Shown here: piece after piece, positions 12,762 through 23,969 of the stretch | How the letters are laid out: each line of letters starts with the position of its first letter | Numbering within the stretch: position 1 is the first letter of the stretch | Origin: Cyanophora paradoxa | Taxonomy: Eukaryota > Glaucocystophyceae > Cyanophorales > Cyanophoraceae | Length of the DNA stretch: 49,875 nucleotides | Assembly: GCA_004431415.1 (NCBI GenBank) | Contig: QPMI01000654.1 | Span: forward strand, 7,501 to 57,375 | Reading direction: 5' to 3' | The notes under the pieces: generated by a model | What the model was told of the DNA's origin: nothing | Seen by the model: only the letters and a program-made list of their open reading frames with translations | The model's database searches: none | Position numbers and translations under genes: made by a program

Positions 12762-13556
12762 GTGAGGGGCGGGAAACGAGGGAGCACAGGATGCGCTGAG
12801 GGCACAGTGCAGCTGTCGAAGCAACTGACAAAGCAGCTGCCAAAGCAGCTGACAAAGCAGCTGTCAAAGCAGCGACAAAGCTCAGCTGGCGGGTACAGCG
12901 GTCCCACGGGTTTGGGGTATAGCGACGTGACCAGTAGCTACCAGCCGTCAGCAACGCCACTGGCCGGTCCGTCAGCAACGCCACCGCGCTCCTCGCCATT
13001 CTTGAATTCATCGGGCTGCGGGAACCGCCGACCTCGCGTTTTGGTGGAAATTCGCGACCGCCGGGCAAGTGTGAACATCCAGCGGGCGCGAGCGATGGAG
13101 CTCGAGCAGAGCATCTTTGGAGAAAACGTTAGTGACCCTCCGTCGCTCGCATCGCGCGAATTCAAACCGCCGACGCATTGTTTCGAGCAGTATGTGGGAA
13201 ACATTCGTAGGCTCTACCTAAGTCGCGTGGCAGTGCTCACCCTAGCCGGATGTGTGTGCGGAGTGCTGGGCTACACAGGTCTCCACGGGGTCGCCTTCTT
13301 CTTCGCGGTCTCCGCAATGGTTTCCGTCGGATGGCTTCTGTGCATTAATTTCCAGACGGAGACGTACTTCAAGGGGTCCAAACCGGTGTGGACGGAGGGT
13401 CTCGGCACCGCGTTCACGTCGTTCCTCCTCTTTTGGACGATCGTGTATGACATGGTATCCCATTTCTGCCCCGATCCGATACGTCTTCTGAATATGCTTG
13501 AAATGCTTGGCAGGTGCACGTCTTCTGAAGACGGCTCTCTGTCAAGGGCGTCGTAA
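12762..13556 (+). CDS. EMC6-like subunit of the ER membrane protein complex
   Basis: The conserved core begins near residue 145 of the long frame (EQYVGNIRRLYLSRVAVLTLAG) and contains the family features: two closely packed membrane helices (GCVCGVLGYTGLHGVAFFF and the next hydrophobic segment), then YFKGSKPVWTEGLG and a last helix TSFLLFWTIVYDMV. EMC6 is a roughly 110-residue subunit of the EMC insertase that places membrane helices in the ER. The first 110 residues of the open frame, with a repeated KQLTKQLPKQL element, are unlike EMC6 and probably untranslated. ATG 13095 (MELEQSIFGENV) gives a 154-residue protein and is my preferred start. The long start lies only 96 bases from the divergent C2 gene. 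The 35-residue C-terminal tail after MVSHFC is also unusual and may hide a splice site. Confidence 0.8.
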   Translation: MRGGKRGSTGCAEGTVQLSKQLTKQLPKQLTKQLSKQRQSSAGGYSGPTGLGYSDVTSSYQPSATPLAGPSATPPRSSPFLNSSGCGNRRPRVLVEIRDRRASVNIQRARAMELEQSIFGENVSDPPSLASREFKPPTHCFEQYVGNIRRLYLSRVAVLTLAGCVCGVLGYTGLHGVAFFFAVSAMVSVGWLLCINFQTETYFKGSKPVWTEGLGTAFTSFLLFWTIVYDMVSHFCPDPIRLLNMLEMLGRCTSSEDGSLSRAS

Positions 13557-13626
13557 TCAACACGTGCAAGTCCATCAAGTGCACGTGCAAGTTTTCGCAG
13601 GTGCGCTCTACTTTCTTTGATCGCAT

Positions 13627-13833
13627 AGTTGGCCAAGAGACGATGATGCGAACACCACGCTCGATGACACCAAAATGCTGTCAATGGGAGCGATATTTAT
13701 TGTCTTTGAGTCCCAATTAAACCCCTTCCTTCTGCGCTTCAAAATCGCATTTCTTGCTGACTCGCGATTTTGGGGTCATTCTCGCAGTTTGCTGAAGTAT
13801 GCAGAGCAACTTGCGCTCCACTGCGTGCACTAG
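13627..13833 (+). CDS. Possible exon of an unrecognised protein
   Basis: An open frame without ATG start reads through GAIFIVFESQLNPFLLRFKI to a TAG at 13831. Its composition is protein-like and distinct from the surrounding non-coding DNA. An upstream block (VVINTCKSIKCTCKF, 13545-13598) may be a preceding exon, with an intron starting GTGCGC at 13599, but I could not make the phases agree. No family was recognised. Confidence 0.25.
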   Translation, partial: SWPRDDDANTTLDDTKMLSMGAIFIVFESQLNPFLLRFKIAFLADSRFWGHSRSLLKYAEQLALHCVH

Positions 13834-14482
13834 CGGTGACGCGACGGCACCTGGGTTCGGGATTGCCGCAAGCGCATTCAAGAATTGCTACAGTGTATCT
13901 TCTCTACATGATCGGGCACAGGGCGCACTGTATCAGATGCGATGGCAATTGTAACCAGTTCTCGGCCATTGCAACGGTGGATCGGGGTAGGCTACTCGGG
14001 CAGTTCATGGCTACCGGGGTAGCTATAGACTACGCATGATCAGTGGCTGCAGCTGGTCGGTCACGCTTAGATCGATAACGAACAAGAAAAGATGCTTGCA
14101 ATTGATCTGATCGAGATACCCGGTGACCGGGCTTGCCAAGTTGCTCAGCTCACCATGGCCACGTGAAGATCACATATGCATCTATATAGCTAGATCGAAA
14201 GTATACGTCACGGCGTACTGCAAGTGCCTTTGCGACCGTCGGCCAGCGCTATAGCTAGCGCGACGACGAACTTGGAATCCCCGCGGCCGATCGCGATCCG
14301 TAAGATCTAGACTGCGCATGCGCATGTGCATGCCCCCACTGGCCCCCCAGCAAGCGCTAGCAGCATTGCTGCAGCAAGCTTGGGGGGGTATATATAGTCG
14401 ACCCATTGCCTCCCTGTATCCCCCATAGTGCGGAGTGACGCCGGAGTCTGGGCGCCCGGGCTGCCGCGCCGATTGCCGGGCC
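13834..14482. other. Intergenic DNA, palindrome-rich
   Basis: I see no gene I can support. The stretch carries GCGCATGCGCATGTGCATGC, AGCTAGATCGA and similar self-complementary words, and lies upstream of the PEHE-domain gene. Confidence 0.45.
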
Positions 14483-15986
14483 ATGCAGGTGCACCAACAG
14501 GGCACCGGAGAGCCCATATCAAGGAGAGCGCGGCGTACTGTTCCGGAGCAGCTCGGGCCCGTACCAAGAGCCAGCAGTTCGCAGCCCTGGAAACTCGGGG
14601 CCCGCGGAGACGCGCTCGGCGACTCGGACGTTTCGTTGTTCTCGCCAAGGACTCTGCATGGAAACGAGTTCTCACGCCTTGGCGCTGCCACGCCTGTGCG
14701 TAATTTGAATCTCGCCGGATATCCCGGGGCCTAGAGCGCCTGCGGAGTCCGTGGCGCACTTCTGTCCTAGAAAAGCTATTTTAAAGAGCAGGTTGGCTGA
14801 CCTCTTCACGCCCTCGCTGGCAGGAGATCTGCACTCCGACATGGCGGGTTGTGGACCATTTGCCGGCTCCACCTCCGGCGTCCGCTGAGTTTGATTTCAC
14901 TGGGGCCACGAGCAGCAGCGCTATCGATGGTGAAGACGAGGTGCATGCTGCTCTTTATTCCTTTCCTTTCCTTCTCCCGCCAAGAGTGCCTGATTCGAAC
15001 CTGCGTTGTAGAATACGGACGACGAAGCTTATCAGGCTCGGCACGCACAACCGGAGCGCATCGAGAAGAAGACTCGGGTGCCGCTGAGGACGCGGCAGCG
15101 CTGGGTCCGGGATCAGCTCATTGTCGCCGACTATCCGTTTGAGTACGTCGTCATAAGTGCCGACGAAGAAGAGCAAGGGCTCGGAAAGCCGGCGAACGAC
15201 GGCTCGATCAGCGAGCCGTTTCCATCTCACCATCAACGACAGCCGGCATCAATGGAAGCTAGCAGCGATTCAATAGCGGGCAGTAGCAGCTCAGGTCAGG
15301 ATCTCGAACGGAAAGACGTCGACATAGCAGCCGTGGCGGCCCCTCCATTGCCGCCTGAAGTACTCGGTATGGCGGGCGCTGATCGGTTCCCCGACCTGCC
15401 CACGAATGCAACGACACCCTCCACTTCCTTTTCGCCTCATCCTCATCTTACAGCGCCGTCATCATTCCACTTCCCCCCTTCCGTCTCGGCGCCAAGCTCC
15501 CCCCTATCTGCCCCTGCGGGATCTGTAGCCAACAGTGTCCCTCTCCATTCCCCATCCAGCTGCATCGACCCATCAGCACAGCAGCCCTACAGGCAGTCAC
15601 AAGAACCCGGCGCCACTTGGAGTGGACTGAGTGTGTCTTGCATGACTTCCATCCTGCACACAATCCGGCCGGCCACTGTGGCTCAGCTCGTTCAAGCCAT
15701 CCGGAATGAAGCGCCCTCCGCAGCATCCCACCCTCCTCTAGCAGCTCCGACCCCTCCTGTAGCTCCCCTCCCACCAGCGTCAACTTCTCCAGCACAGCAG
15801 CCGTCCATCTCCCCCCCTGCCGCCCTCATCTCTGCAGTCCCTGAGCAGCCACTTGTGAGCGCATCTGGGAGACTTGCACGGCCCCAGCGAACTCCCAGCG
15901 GCAAGACAGCCCTGAAGTCGAAGAGCCGTTTAGTGTCGTCATCTGCGTCCTCCCTGCCGGTACCGGAACCGCTCTCTGGCCCATGA
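14483..15986 (+). CDS. PEHE-domain protein (KANSL1/MSL1-like chromatin scaffold), 3 exons
   Basis: The splice model 14483-14695, 14824-14940, 15012-15986 gives 1305 nt, a 434-residue protein plus TGA; both introns are GTGCG/GTGCA...AG and keep frame. The PEHE core spans both junctions: EICTPTWRVVDHLP (residues about 72-85), an acidic loop, then NTDDEAYQARHAQPERIEKK (about 111-130). This matches the family pattern of I-P-S-W-R ... E-D-x-S-D-E-A-F-x-x-R/L-H-x-x-x-E-x-x-E. In animals, PEHE proteins scaffold the MOF (KAT8) histone acetyltransferase in the MSL and NSL complexes. The remaining 300 residues are Ser/Pro/Ala-rich and probably disordered, with a basic patch near the C-terminus. The family call is by eye. 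Confidence 0.6.
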
Positions 15987-17566
15987 CACCCAGTCCTTTC
16001 GGAATTCTGCTTGACTTGTGCTAAATTACATGGTTTCCCTGCCATTATGTCACTTGCCATGCACATGCCATTATGGCACTTCCCGGCCCCCGAACTGTCG
16101 CCCCCGCTGAAGCAGAAGAGCAATTCGAAAGCACCGAAGAAGGCCCGCTGGCCCCCCCCGAATCGCTTTGGAATTCTCCCTGGACATCGCTGGGACGGAG
16201 TACATCACTCCAACCTAGGCAAGAATGAGCGATCGGCAAACTTTGAAAAGCTCTACTAGGCTAGGAGGCATATTTGAAAAGCTTAATTTTGACATTCAAA
16301 CCGCCGCGGCGCAAGTCCGGTCAACAAGTGTGGGGTGTACACTGCGGCCGCCGGGCCGCCTACCGCACCATGGCCATCCGATCCGATGATCCCCTCCCGC
16401 GGCCGATATTGCAATTAATATTGATGGGATCGGATTAGTGCGTTCGACACTGTGTGACAGCTGGTACCGGCCGCGGTATACGTAATGTAGAACGTGCACT
16501 GAATTCAATCAGACGCAAATTAAACTACGGTATACGGTATACAGGCAAACTATGGTACGGTATACGGTATCATAGTATATCATAGTTGTATATGTATCCA
16601 GGTTTTCGAATTCTGGCTTTAATATTGCAATTGCCCTGTGGCCATCATGGCATGGGGCCTTCGAATTCATGATCAACACAGATTTGCTTCGAATTCAGGC
16701 CTATCATAGTATAGCTAGCTATATATAGTTATAGCTACTAGGCTAGGCGCCGGCCTAGGCCTAGGAGTACTAGTAGGGGTAGGCCTAGGGCTTGTACATC
16801 ATGGCATGCCATGCATGGTGACTCAGTGAGGGGTGGGTGTGGAAAAGGGGGTTTGTGGCACTGCGGCATCATGATCAGGACTCCCAGGACTCTGCCAGGC
16901 TGGTCCGCGGCCGGGAACAAGTATCACAAAGCAATCACAAATCATTGAAACAAAGAAGTATATATACTAGTACTAGTATATATCATGATCATTTCGACCG
17001 TCGGACTCGGCGAACCAATATAAAAAAAATTAATGAGCGAGAAATTATGAAGGGCCGGGCCCGGCCGCGGGGCCCCGGGGGATCCCGGAGAAATACTGTT
17101 CAAATACGTATATACAAGGCTAAACTCACCGGTCCCGGTCCATGTCAACGAGAATGCATATGGGATCATCGGATCAATATCAGATCCTTCGAATTCGAAT
17201 TCACGATTTCGAAGTCGCTAGCGCTGAGTCCTGCAGCGCTAGCGCTATAGCTAGCGCATATATATATAGCTGCAGATCTAGATGCATATATATATGAGGC
17301 CAAGATCTAGAGTTGTCGACGTCTAGATCTGCGCATGCCGCAGTGCCGGCGCCGGCGCTGCATGCGCAGCTGTACCGTAGTACCATATGCATGGCCATCA
17401 TGGCATGCATATGCATAATAATCGATATATCAGGAGTGCGTTTCAAATTAAACTTGCTACGTATACCTACGTATACGTATACGTATACGTATACGGGGGG
17501 TTCGCCCTACCGTAGTCTCTCGAAAAAAAATGCGTGCGTTAAATTTCTAGAATTAAACGTTACGCA

Positions 17567-17600
<34 letters not shown>

Positions 17601-17893
17601 CTGGATGGGGCGGGGGGTGGGCTGCGCATGGCGATGCGCATGCACAGCTGAGCGTTACTAATACTGCCGAGATATGTTGATAGCGCACCAGTCATGGTGC
17701 TGTGCTACAACTGAGATTACGGAGCTAGAGAGCCAGCCGTCAGCAGACCCCGACTGCAGCGGTTGCGTTCGACGGTCGAGCATGTGAAACTGTAGTCTGC
17801 AAGTGCAGATCTCGCGATCGCTCAAGCCGCTCAACAGGGAACGGTGAGAGCTGCCGCACCTGCGTATTACACCCGCGCCCGAACACTTGTGTA
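15987..17893. other. Gene-poor intergenic region full of palindromic words
   Basis: No gene was recognised. Notable content includes GGTATACGGTATACA repeats (16523-16575), TACGTATACGTATACGTATACG (about 17464-17496), runs of CTAG, GCATGC, AGATCT and GCGC palindromes at 17215-17430, and a 32-base G tract at 17569-17600. It probably also contains the promoter of the cyclase gene. Confidence 0.5.
17569..17600 (+). repeat. Uninterrupted G32 homopolymer
   Basis: 32 consecutive G residues are followed by a GGGGCGGGGGGTGGGC-type G-rich tail. The tract could form stacked G-quadruplexes on the plus strand. Its true length is uncertain because such runs are hard to sequence. Confidence 0.85.
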
Positions 17894-20800
17894 ATGCGTC
17901 GTCGAGCGCAGAAGACAAGTGCAATCTATATCAAAGCAATGGAGGACGCAAGATCCAGAGATTTAGGCCAGGGGGCTCCAGTCGAGCTACCGCCTCTGTT
18001 GAAACCCCCAAGGCGTGCCCAGAGCCCCCCAGCTCTGAGCGATCCTCAAGCACATGTTAACTCAATGCCAACCTACGAACGACCGCCAAGGCCAGCTTTT
18101 GTGTCCTCTCCGGGGCTTGCGGCGGCCCTAGCGGCGGAGGAGAGCGGCGATGGCGGCTCGGCGGGAGCGATCTCCAGCTCCCCGTCTCCAGCCCCCCTAG
18201 CACCTTTGCAACTGCCGGGCAGCAGCAGCTTCGGCGGCGAGAAACGTCCGTCGGCGGTGCCACCTCTCGGGGCGTCCATGTCAGAGAGTCAGCCGAGCGG
18301 TAGAGCAGGGACGGGGCTGGGATGGCGGCGCAGACGAGGGCTGCGCGTGACGTTGATGCTTCTCCCTGTGATCTTGCTCGGTGCGTGCGAGGGGTGAGGA
18401 CCGCCAGAGGGCACCCCGTGCCGCCCCAGAACGCTGAAGAGGGAAGGGGTAGCGGGGGCGACGGCGGCGCTGGCGGCGCTGGCTGCTGGAGGAGGGCACG
18501 TGGCGGCGGCAGCGGGGATCGCTGTGGGGATCGCTACTCCGGCGGTGATTGGGGCGCTCGCGGTTGCCCGGTCCCTCGCGACGAACGCGGGCACGGTGCG
18601 CAAGCGCAAGCTTAAGGGTGCAGGATCGAGCGGCGAAGCTTAGGAGGGGCGCAGAGCTCTCTTACCCCGGGCAACGAAAACGAGGCGGCGACAGCGTCGG
18701 CCGCAGCGGCCGCCGCGCCGTTGACGGGGCGGGTCAGCGGAACGCTCAGCCCGGAGGTGGCCGCAAGCCTGGGGACGAACATCATGTCAGCCGCCAACGA
18801 TGCGGTCATTGTCATCGGTGCGGCGCTAGCCGGGCCGCGTCCTAGCTCGGGCGCATCGGTGAGAAGCGGACCGCAGACTCCCGCTGCCGGATACTGGCGG
18901 TGAATGCGCGTGCGGAGGCTATGTTCGGGTACCGGGCCGCGGCGCTGCTGGGGCGCAACGTCAAGATGCTCATGCCCAAGCGCTACGCCGAGGAGCACGG
19001 TGCGGCTCGGCGGCCGCCGCGCAATGCGGCGCCCCGGCGCGCGCGCCCGCTCGCGCGCTGACACACTAGCAGACGAGTACGTGGCCCAGTACCTGCGCTC
19101 GGGGCGGGCGAACGTGATCGGCACGATCCGGGAGGTCGCGGGAATGACTGCCGCGGGGGACGAGATCCCCTGCGAACTCTCGCTCAGGCGCGCCGCGCAC
19201 GCCGCGCGCGGCTTCCCTGCCTCACGCGACGCAGCTCGATGCGCGTCGACGGCGGCGTCTACTTTGTGGGGATGCTCCGCGATATCCGGGCCCGCCGCGA
19301 GGCCGACGCCCGCATCGCTTCGCAGCGCGCCAAGTGCGCTGTCCCTGCCCTCGTTTCGTCCGTGTGCGCCTTATAGGCTGGGCATGCAGGGCGGAGAGCG
19401 CGATGGAGAAGATTCGAATCGAGGAGTACCGCAGCAAGCAAATCATGGTGAATTTATGCCCTTGCAACCGCCTGGCCCCCTGGGCGCTGACGTGGGTGCA
19501 GGACATCGCCAACGATGCAGTGATCCTCATTGGTACATGCACGTGCCTGCTGGTGCGTGCGCAGCTGGTTCTCATCCCTCACGGTCTCCGATCCGCGGCA
19601 GACTCGCGTTGCTCGATCGTATCGGTGAACAAGATGACCCTGAAGAGTGCGTACTCCGGATGTTGTGCGCGCTTGCCTCCGCTTGTGCTGACCTTCGTGT
19701 TTCCTGCCGCGTTGCGCAGTGTTCCAGGTGCGCCTGGGATTCCGACTGCGGGGAGTGGGAGCGGGGTTCCGTCCAGCGGCGAGCGTCCCTGGTCAGGTGG
19801 CGTCGGAGTCCGAGTTGGTGGGCCGGAACGTCAACATCCTAATGCCGCCTGCGGTCGCGCGTGTGCACGGTGCACGCGTTTCACAGCTTCGTAGTTCTAG
19901 GCTAACGCTTCCCTCCAGACAGCTACATCGAACGGTATCTGTACTCAGGCAGGGCGACCGTGGCGGGGACCATTCGCGAGGTGTGGGGGGTGTCACTTTG
20001 CTTTGCATGCGGGCTTGCTGATCGACCGCGGCGCGCAGGTGCATGCTATGCGGCCAGGGGACATGGTGGAATTCCCTATCGAGCTCTCGATGAAGTGCGG
20101 CTGCGCGTGCGAGCGCGGCGTCGCGGCCGCTCATTAGCCAGCAGCGATGTGGTGATCGGCGCGGAGCACTATTTTGTGGGCATGGTTCGCAGCGCTGCGC
20201 CAGGCTTCTCGCGCGGCTCTCTGAGCGCTGATTCCGCGGCAGATCCGCGACATCACGACGCGGAAAGCGATGCAGGCGCGGCTGGACGAGCAGATGAAGA
20301 AGTACGCGACTTTACAGGGCGCTCCCGGCTTTGACACCGTGCGCTGACGCTGCACAGGACGGAAAGCCTCCTGCGAAACATGCTGCCGGAGAGCATCGCG
20401 CAGCGGCTCATGGAACGGCCGGCGGAGTGCATTGCAGACCGCCTCGAGGGCGTCGCCATCCTCTTTGCCGACATGTGCGCCGGGCGGGGGTCGGGGCGGG
20501 GTGCGGGGCGGGGTGCGGGGCGGGGCCGAGCGCGCGCGCAGCGTCGAGTTCACGCCACTGGCGGGTTCCATGGACGCTACGAAGCTCGTTGAGCTCCTCA
20601 ACCGTGAGCTCCTGCCGGGCGCGACCCCCCGCTGCTGGCGACCCTACCCGCAGAGATTTTCACGGAGTTCGACGCCCTCGCGGGACAACACGGCCTGGAG
20701 AAGATCAAGACCCTGGGGGACGCCTTTATGTGCGCCGCTGGCCTGCCGGGGTCTGCGGGGTCAGGCGGCGCGCGCCAGGCCGCCATGTCGATGGCGGTGC

Positions 20801-23499
20801 GTCAGCAGGTGGCCTTCGCTGGCGGCCACTCACGGAGGCGCAGCGCATGGCGCTCGACATGCACGCCGCCATCGCCTCCTTCCGCACCTTCGACGGCAAG
20901 GTTTGCGCCGAGCGTCCGCCCCAGCCCAGTGCGCTCACGGCGCTTGCAGCCGTTCCGCATCCGCGTCGGCATCCACCTCGGCACGGTCGTTGCCGGCGTG
21001 ATCGGTGCACCCGCGGTGCCGCGGCGCAAGCGGCAGTGGCGGTGCGCTGACCGGGGCCTGGGATTTGGCGCAGGCAAGCGGAAGTACCTATACGACCTGG
21101 TGGGCTTGTCCACGTGCGCGGCTTTTCTGGAAGGGCGGCGAGGCTCACTGCGCCGCGCAGTGGGGCGACGCGGTCAACGTGGCGAGCCGGATGGAGAGCT
21201 CGGGGGTGCCGGGCCGCACGCAGGTGACCCATGAGATGTATACGCACCTGCGCGGTGCGCTCTGAGCGCTTTCGGCTCCCGCGGGGAAAGCTGACGAATG
21301 GCAGACGGGTTCGTCTTTGAGGACCGCGGGAAAGTGTACGTGAAGGGCAAGGGCGAGGTCCGCGCAGCCCGCCCGCCCGGCGGCCTCCTCGCCGGCCGCC
21401 TCATGTGCACCGCTCACTGGAGGCTCACGTAGATGCGGACATACTTCCTCGTCGGCCGTGCCTCCACCACCCCGCGGGTCTGTGTGCAGTTGCTCGTGAA
21501 ATCTTGCTCAAATCGAGTCTCTGAAGCACCTGCAGCAAAGTCAGCTCAGTATGATAGATCCGAGCGGCCTGTCGTCGCCAGGGTACAATGCGTTGGAGGG
21601 CCTGGTGTGTAGTAGCAAGGTCGATCTTCCGGATGTAGAAGGGGCGCGTGACCTCGGGGGCAGGGGGCGCGGCGGCTGGACTCGTGGGACTTCACCCCGT
21701 CGACAGTGGCGGCTTCCCTCTTCCCCGCCCTCTTCCGCGAGATGCTCGTCCGCCTGCAGGCGCGCCGCCCGCCGCGCAGCCGTCTCGCCGGCACCCACCG
21801 CCTCGCGCCCCGTGCAGCTTGTCGATCGCTTCCGAGTCCGCGAGCGCGAGCTCCGCGCCTTCACTACCGCCGTCGTCGCCTCGTACCGGCAGGCGCGCCA
21901 GCACGGCGGCCGCCTGCTCTGCTCCTCCTGGCCCGCTGACCCCGTCGCAGCTCCCCTTCCACAACGCCGCCCGTGCCATCGACTGCGCACACCTTATGTC
22001 CGCGCGCCTGGAGGCCCGGAGGGCGCCGCGCCGCACCTAACATGTAGCAGGTACCTCATCCTCCGGCGCATCCCTGTCCAACACGAAAGCCGCCACGCCA
22101 CTAAAGGAGAGGTCTGGCTGACGCGCACTCGCCATCCCCTGGCTGCTGTTGCACGTGCCGACTGCCAGGCTGGGTCCGTGCGCAGCGCGAGGGGTCGCCA
22201 TCTCTCCTCCCGACCACGCCGTTGCTCCACCGCGGTTCGTCCCCCGTTGATCCAGAACCTGAGTCACCGATCAAAGCCGAGGGGTGCGCGTTCTCTATGA
22301 TGCCCATCATGGCATTCCTGCAGAACCAACGCGACGCAGGCGGCCGCTCTTCAGCGAGCTGGAGCGCTTCGCGCTGATGATCGCGACCCTCTGCATGGGT
22401 GCGCTCGCGCAGCGCGGTCCGAGCGCGGAGCGGCCGCGACCCGGGGATCAGACCTCGACCACCCCGGCGTGTCGAAAAACTTCCTGTGCGAGTCGCACGC
22501 CCCGCTGGCGATCCTGTACTGCAACCGCTCGCCGCTGGAGCAGTGAGGGGCCCACAGCCAGGCGCCGCCCGCTAGACGCTGAGCGGACGGCAGGCACCAC
22601 GCAGCAAAGGCGCTCACCCTTCTGGAGCAGAAGAGCCACGCCATCACAGCCGGCATGGAGCCGGCCCTTCGACGCCGCCTCAATGCCGTGCGGCAGTGAC
22701 GTGACCGTGATGCTCCACATGGCGGCCAGTCTAATGTCAGTGCAGCTCGTCGTCGACTGCATCCTCTCGACCGACGTGGAGCCGCCAAGGGTCAGCCCCT
22801 GGGCCCCCGACCCCACGCCTTCCCATGTCCACTCTCAGGTCCGCACATGCACCTGATTTTTTTTCCGTGCGACTCACTGCCCTTCAGCCCGCCTCGGAAG
22901 GGGGCATCCTGGGCTCCCTTTCCCCACTGCCCGTGGCAGCAGCGGGCGGGCCCTCACCCGCACCTCTCGCGCCTCCCGCGGGCGAGCCGGCGTCGTCACC
23001 GATGATGGCGGTGGCGGCGGCGGCGCTGATGCAGTGCGCGCACTACGGGACCAGCGCGCGGTCGTTTGAGCACGCGAAGTTCTGGGCGGCCCTGGAGATG
23101 GTGCGGGCCGCCCAGCCCGCCGTCATCCAGACGGCCCGCCTTGACGGGCCGTGCAGCAAGAACGCCTGGAGGAGGGGCGCCTGCTGGCGGAGGTTGGGGC
23201 GGAGGTGCCGGCGGAATTTGAAGCAACGGACGCGCCGGACATGGGGGCGGCCGCCGTGCAGGTGGATCTCGTCGCCAGCCGCGCTCTCCCCGCCTTCGAG
23301 GCCGCCGCGCGTCTTTTCCACGGCACGGTGAGTGCCCAGGTGCAGACCCTCGGCGCCCATGCCGCCCCTCACACTGCTCGCCGGGCTACAGGTCCTGGAT
23401 CACCCTCTCGGGGCCGTCCGGCGCAATCTCTCCGAGTGGCGTGCCCTGCACGCCTCCTTTCCATCTTCCTCTTCAAATCCTGCTGGCCGAGCACTGTGA
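17894..23499 (+). CDS. PAS-PAS-adenylyl cyclase fused to a degenerate PDE domain
   Basis: In order: a Pro/Ser-rich N-terminus with a hydrophobic segment (about 18345-18590, exon joins unclear); PAS 1 (AANDAVIVI | [35 protein letters not shown], about 18785-19280); PAS 2 ([39 protein letters not shown], about 19500-20190); then the NMLPE linker and a class III cyclase. The cyclase has both metal aspartates (FADIVEFT split by an intron at about 20474; KTLGDAFMC), the adenine-specifying pair Lys (EKIKTLGD) and Asp ([17 protein letters not shown]), and the transition-state Asn and Arg. It should therefore make cAMP. The C-terminal [15 protein letters not shown] reads on in phase 0 through two GT-AG introns (donors 21465 and 21604) into a PDE-I fold (LDSWDFTP...[67 protein letters not shown]). 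The stop is at 23497. Metal ligands are altered as set out in the findings. Three introns use GC donors. Confidence 0.8.
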
Positions 23500-23577
23500 A
23501 TCTGAAGCTAGTCGTGTTTGCTTTATCGTCCATCTGGGTGCGGATACATATACTATGATCATCGGACAATCTGTAAA

Positions 23578-23755
23578 GAAATCTACTGTAGTACAACGTT
23601 TAGGGATTTTTTTACATGCTTTTGTGCCCAATGTGTATAGTTCAACTGCCAGGCTGTTGCAGTCGACTGAGACTCTTGAGACTGCAGTACTAGTGGGTGC
23701 CGCATGCGCAATGCAGGCCCGATCCTGATCATCATGCAATATTAATTATAATGGC
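23578..23755 (+). repeat. 178-bp repeat, copy A (unoccupied insertion site)
   Basis: This segment, from AAATCTACTGTAGTACAACG to ATTAATTATAATGGC, recurs almost identically at 25797-25965. In the second copy the last 14 bases are displaced by a 1.4 kb element to 27343. Copy A therefore shows what the target looked like before insertion. Confidence 0.85.
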
Positions 23756-23969
23756 ATCACCGAGTCATGCCGGCTGATCCTGATCCGGTATCCGATCATC
23801 GGATGATATATATACTAGGTCTTCGACTCGCCCCCGCCCCCTGCTCGTCTCAGGAAATGCAAGGTGGGGTCTAAATGAACAAAGCTTAATACAGCATCTG
23901 CAGCTACAGTTCCCACTGGGCCGCGGGCCAGCTACAGATCTAGATCGAAAATGGTACCAGAAAATAAGC

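Noticed and set aside
14182-14759. Two minus-strand frames of 150-169 codons
   Set aside because: Arg/Ala/Pro-rich shadows that overlap exon 1 of the PEHE gene; no motif or intron pattern.
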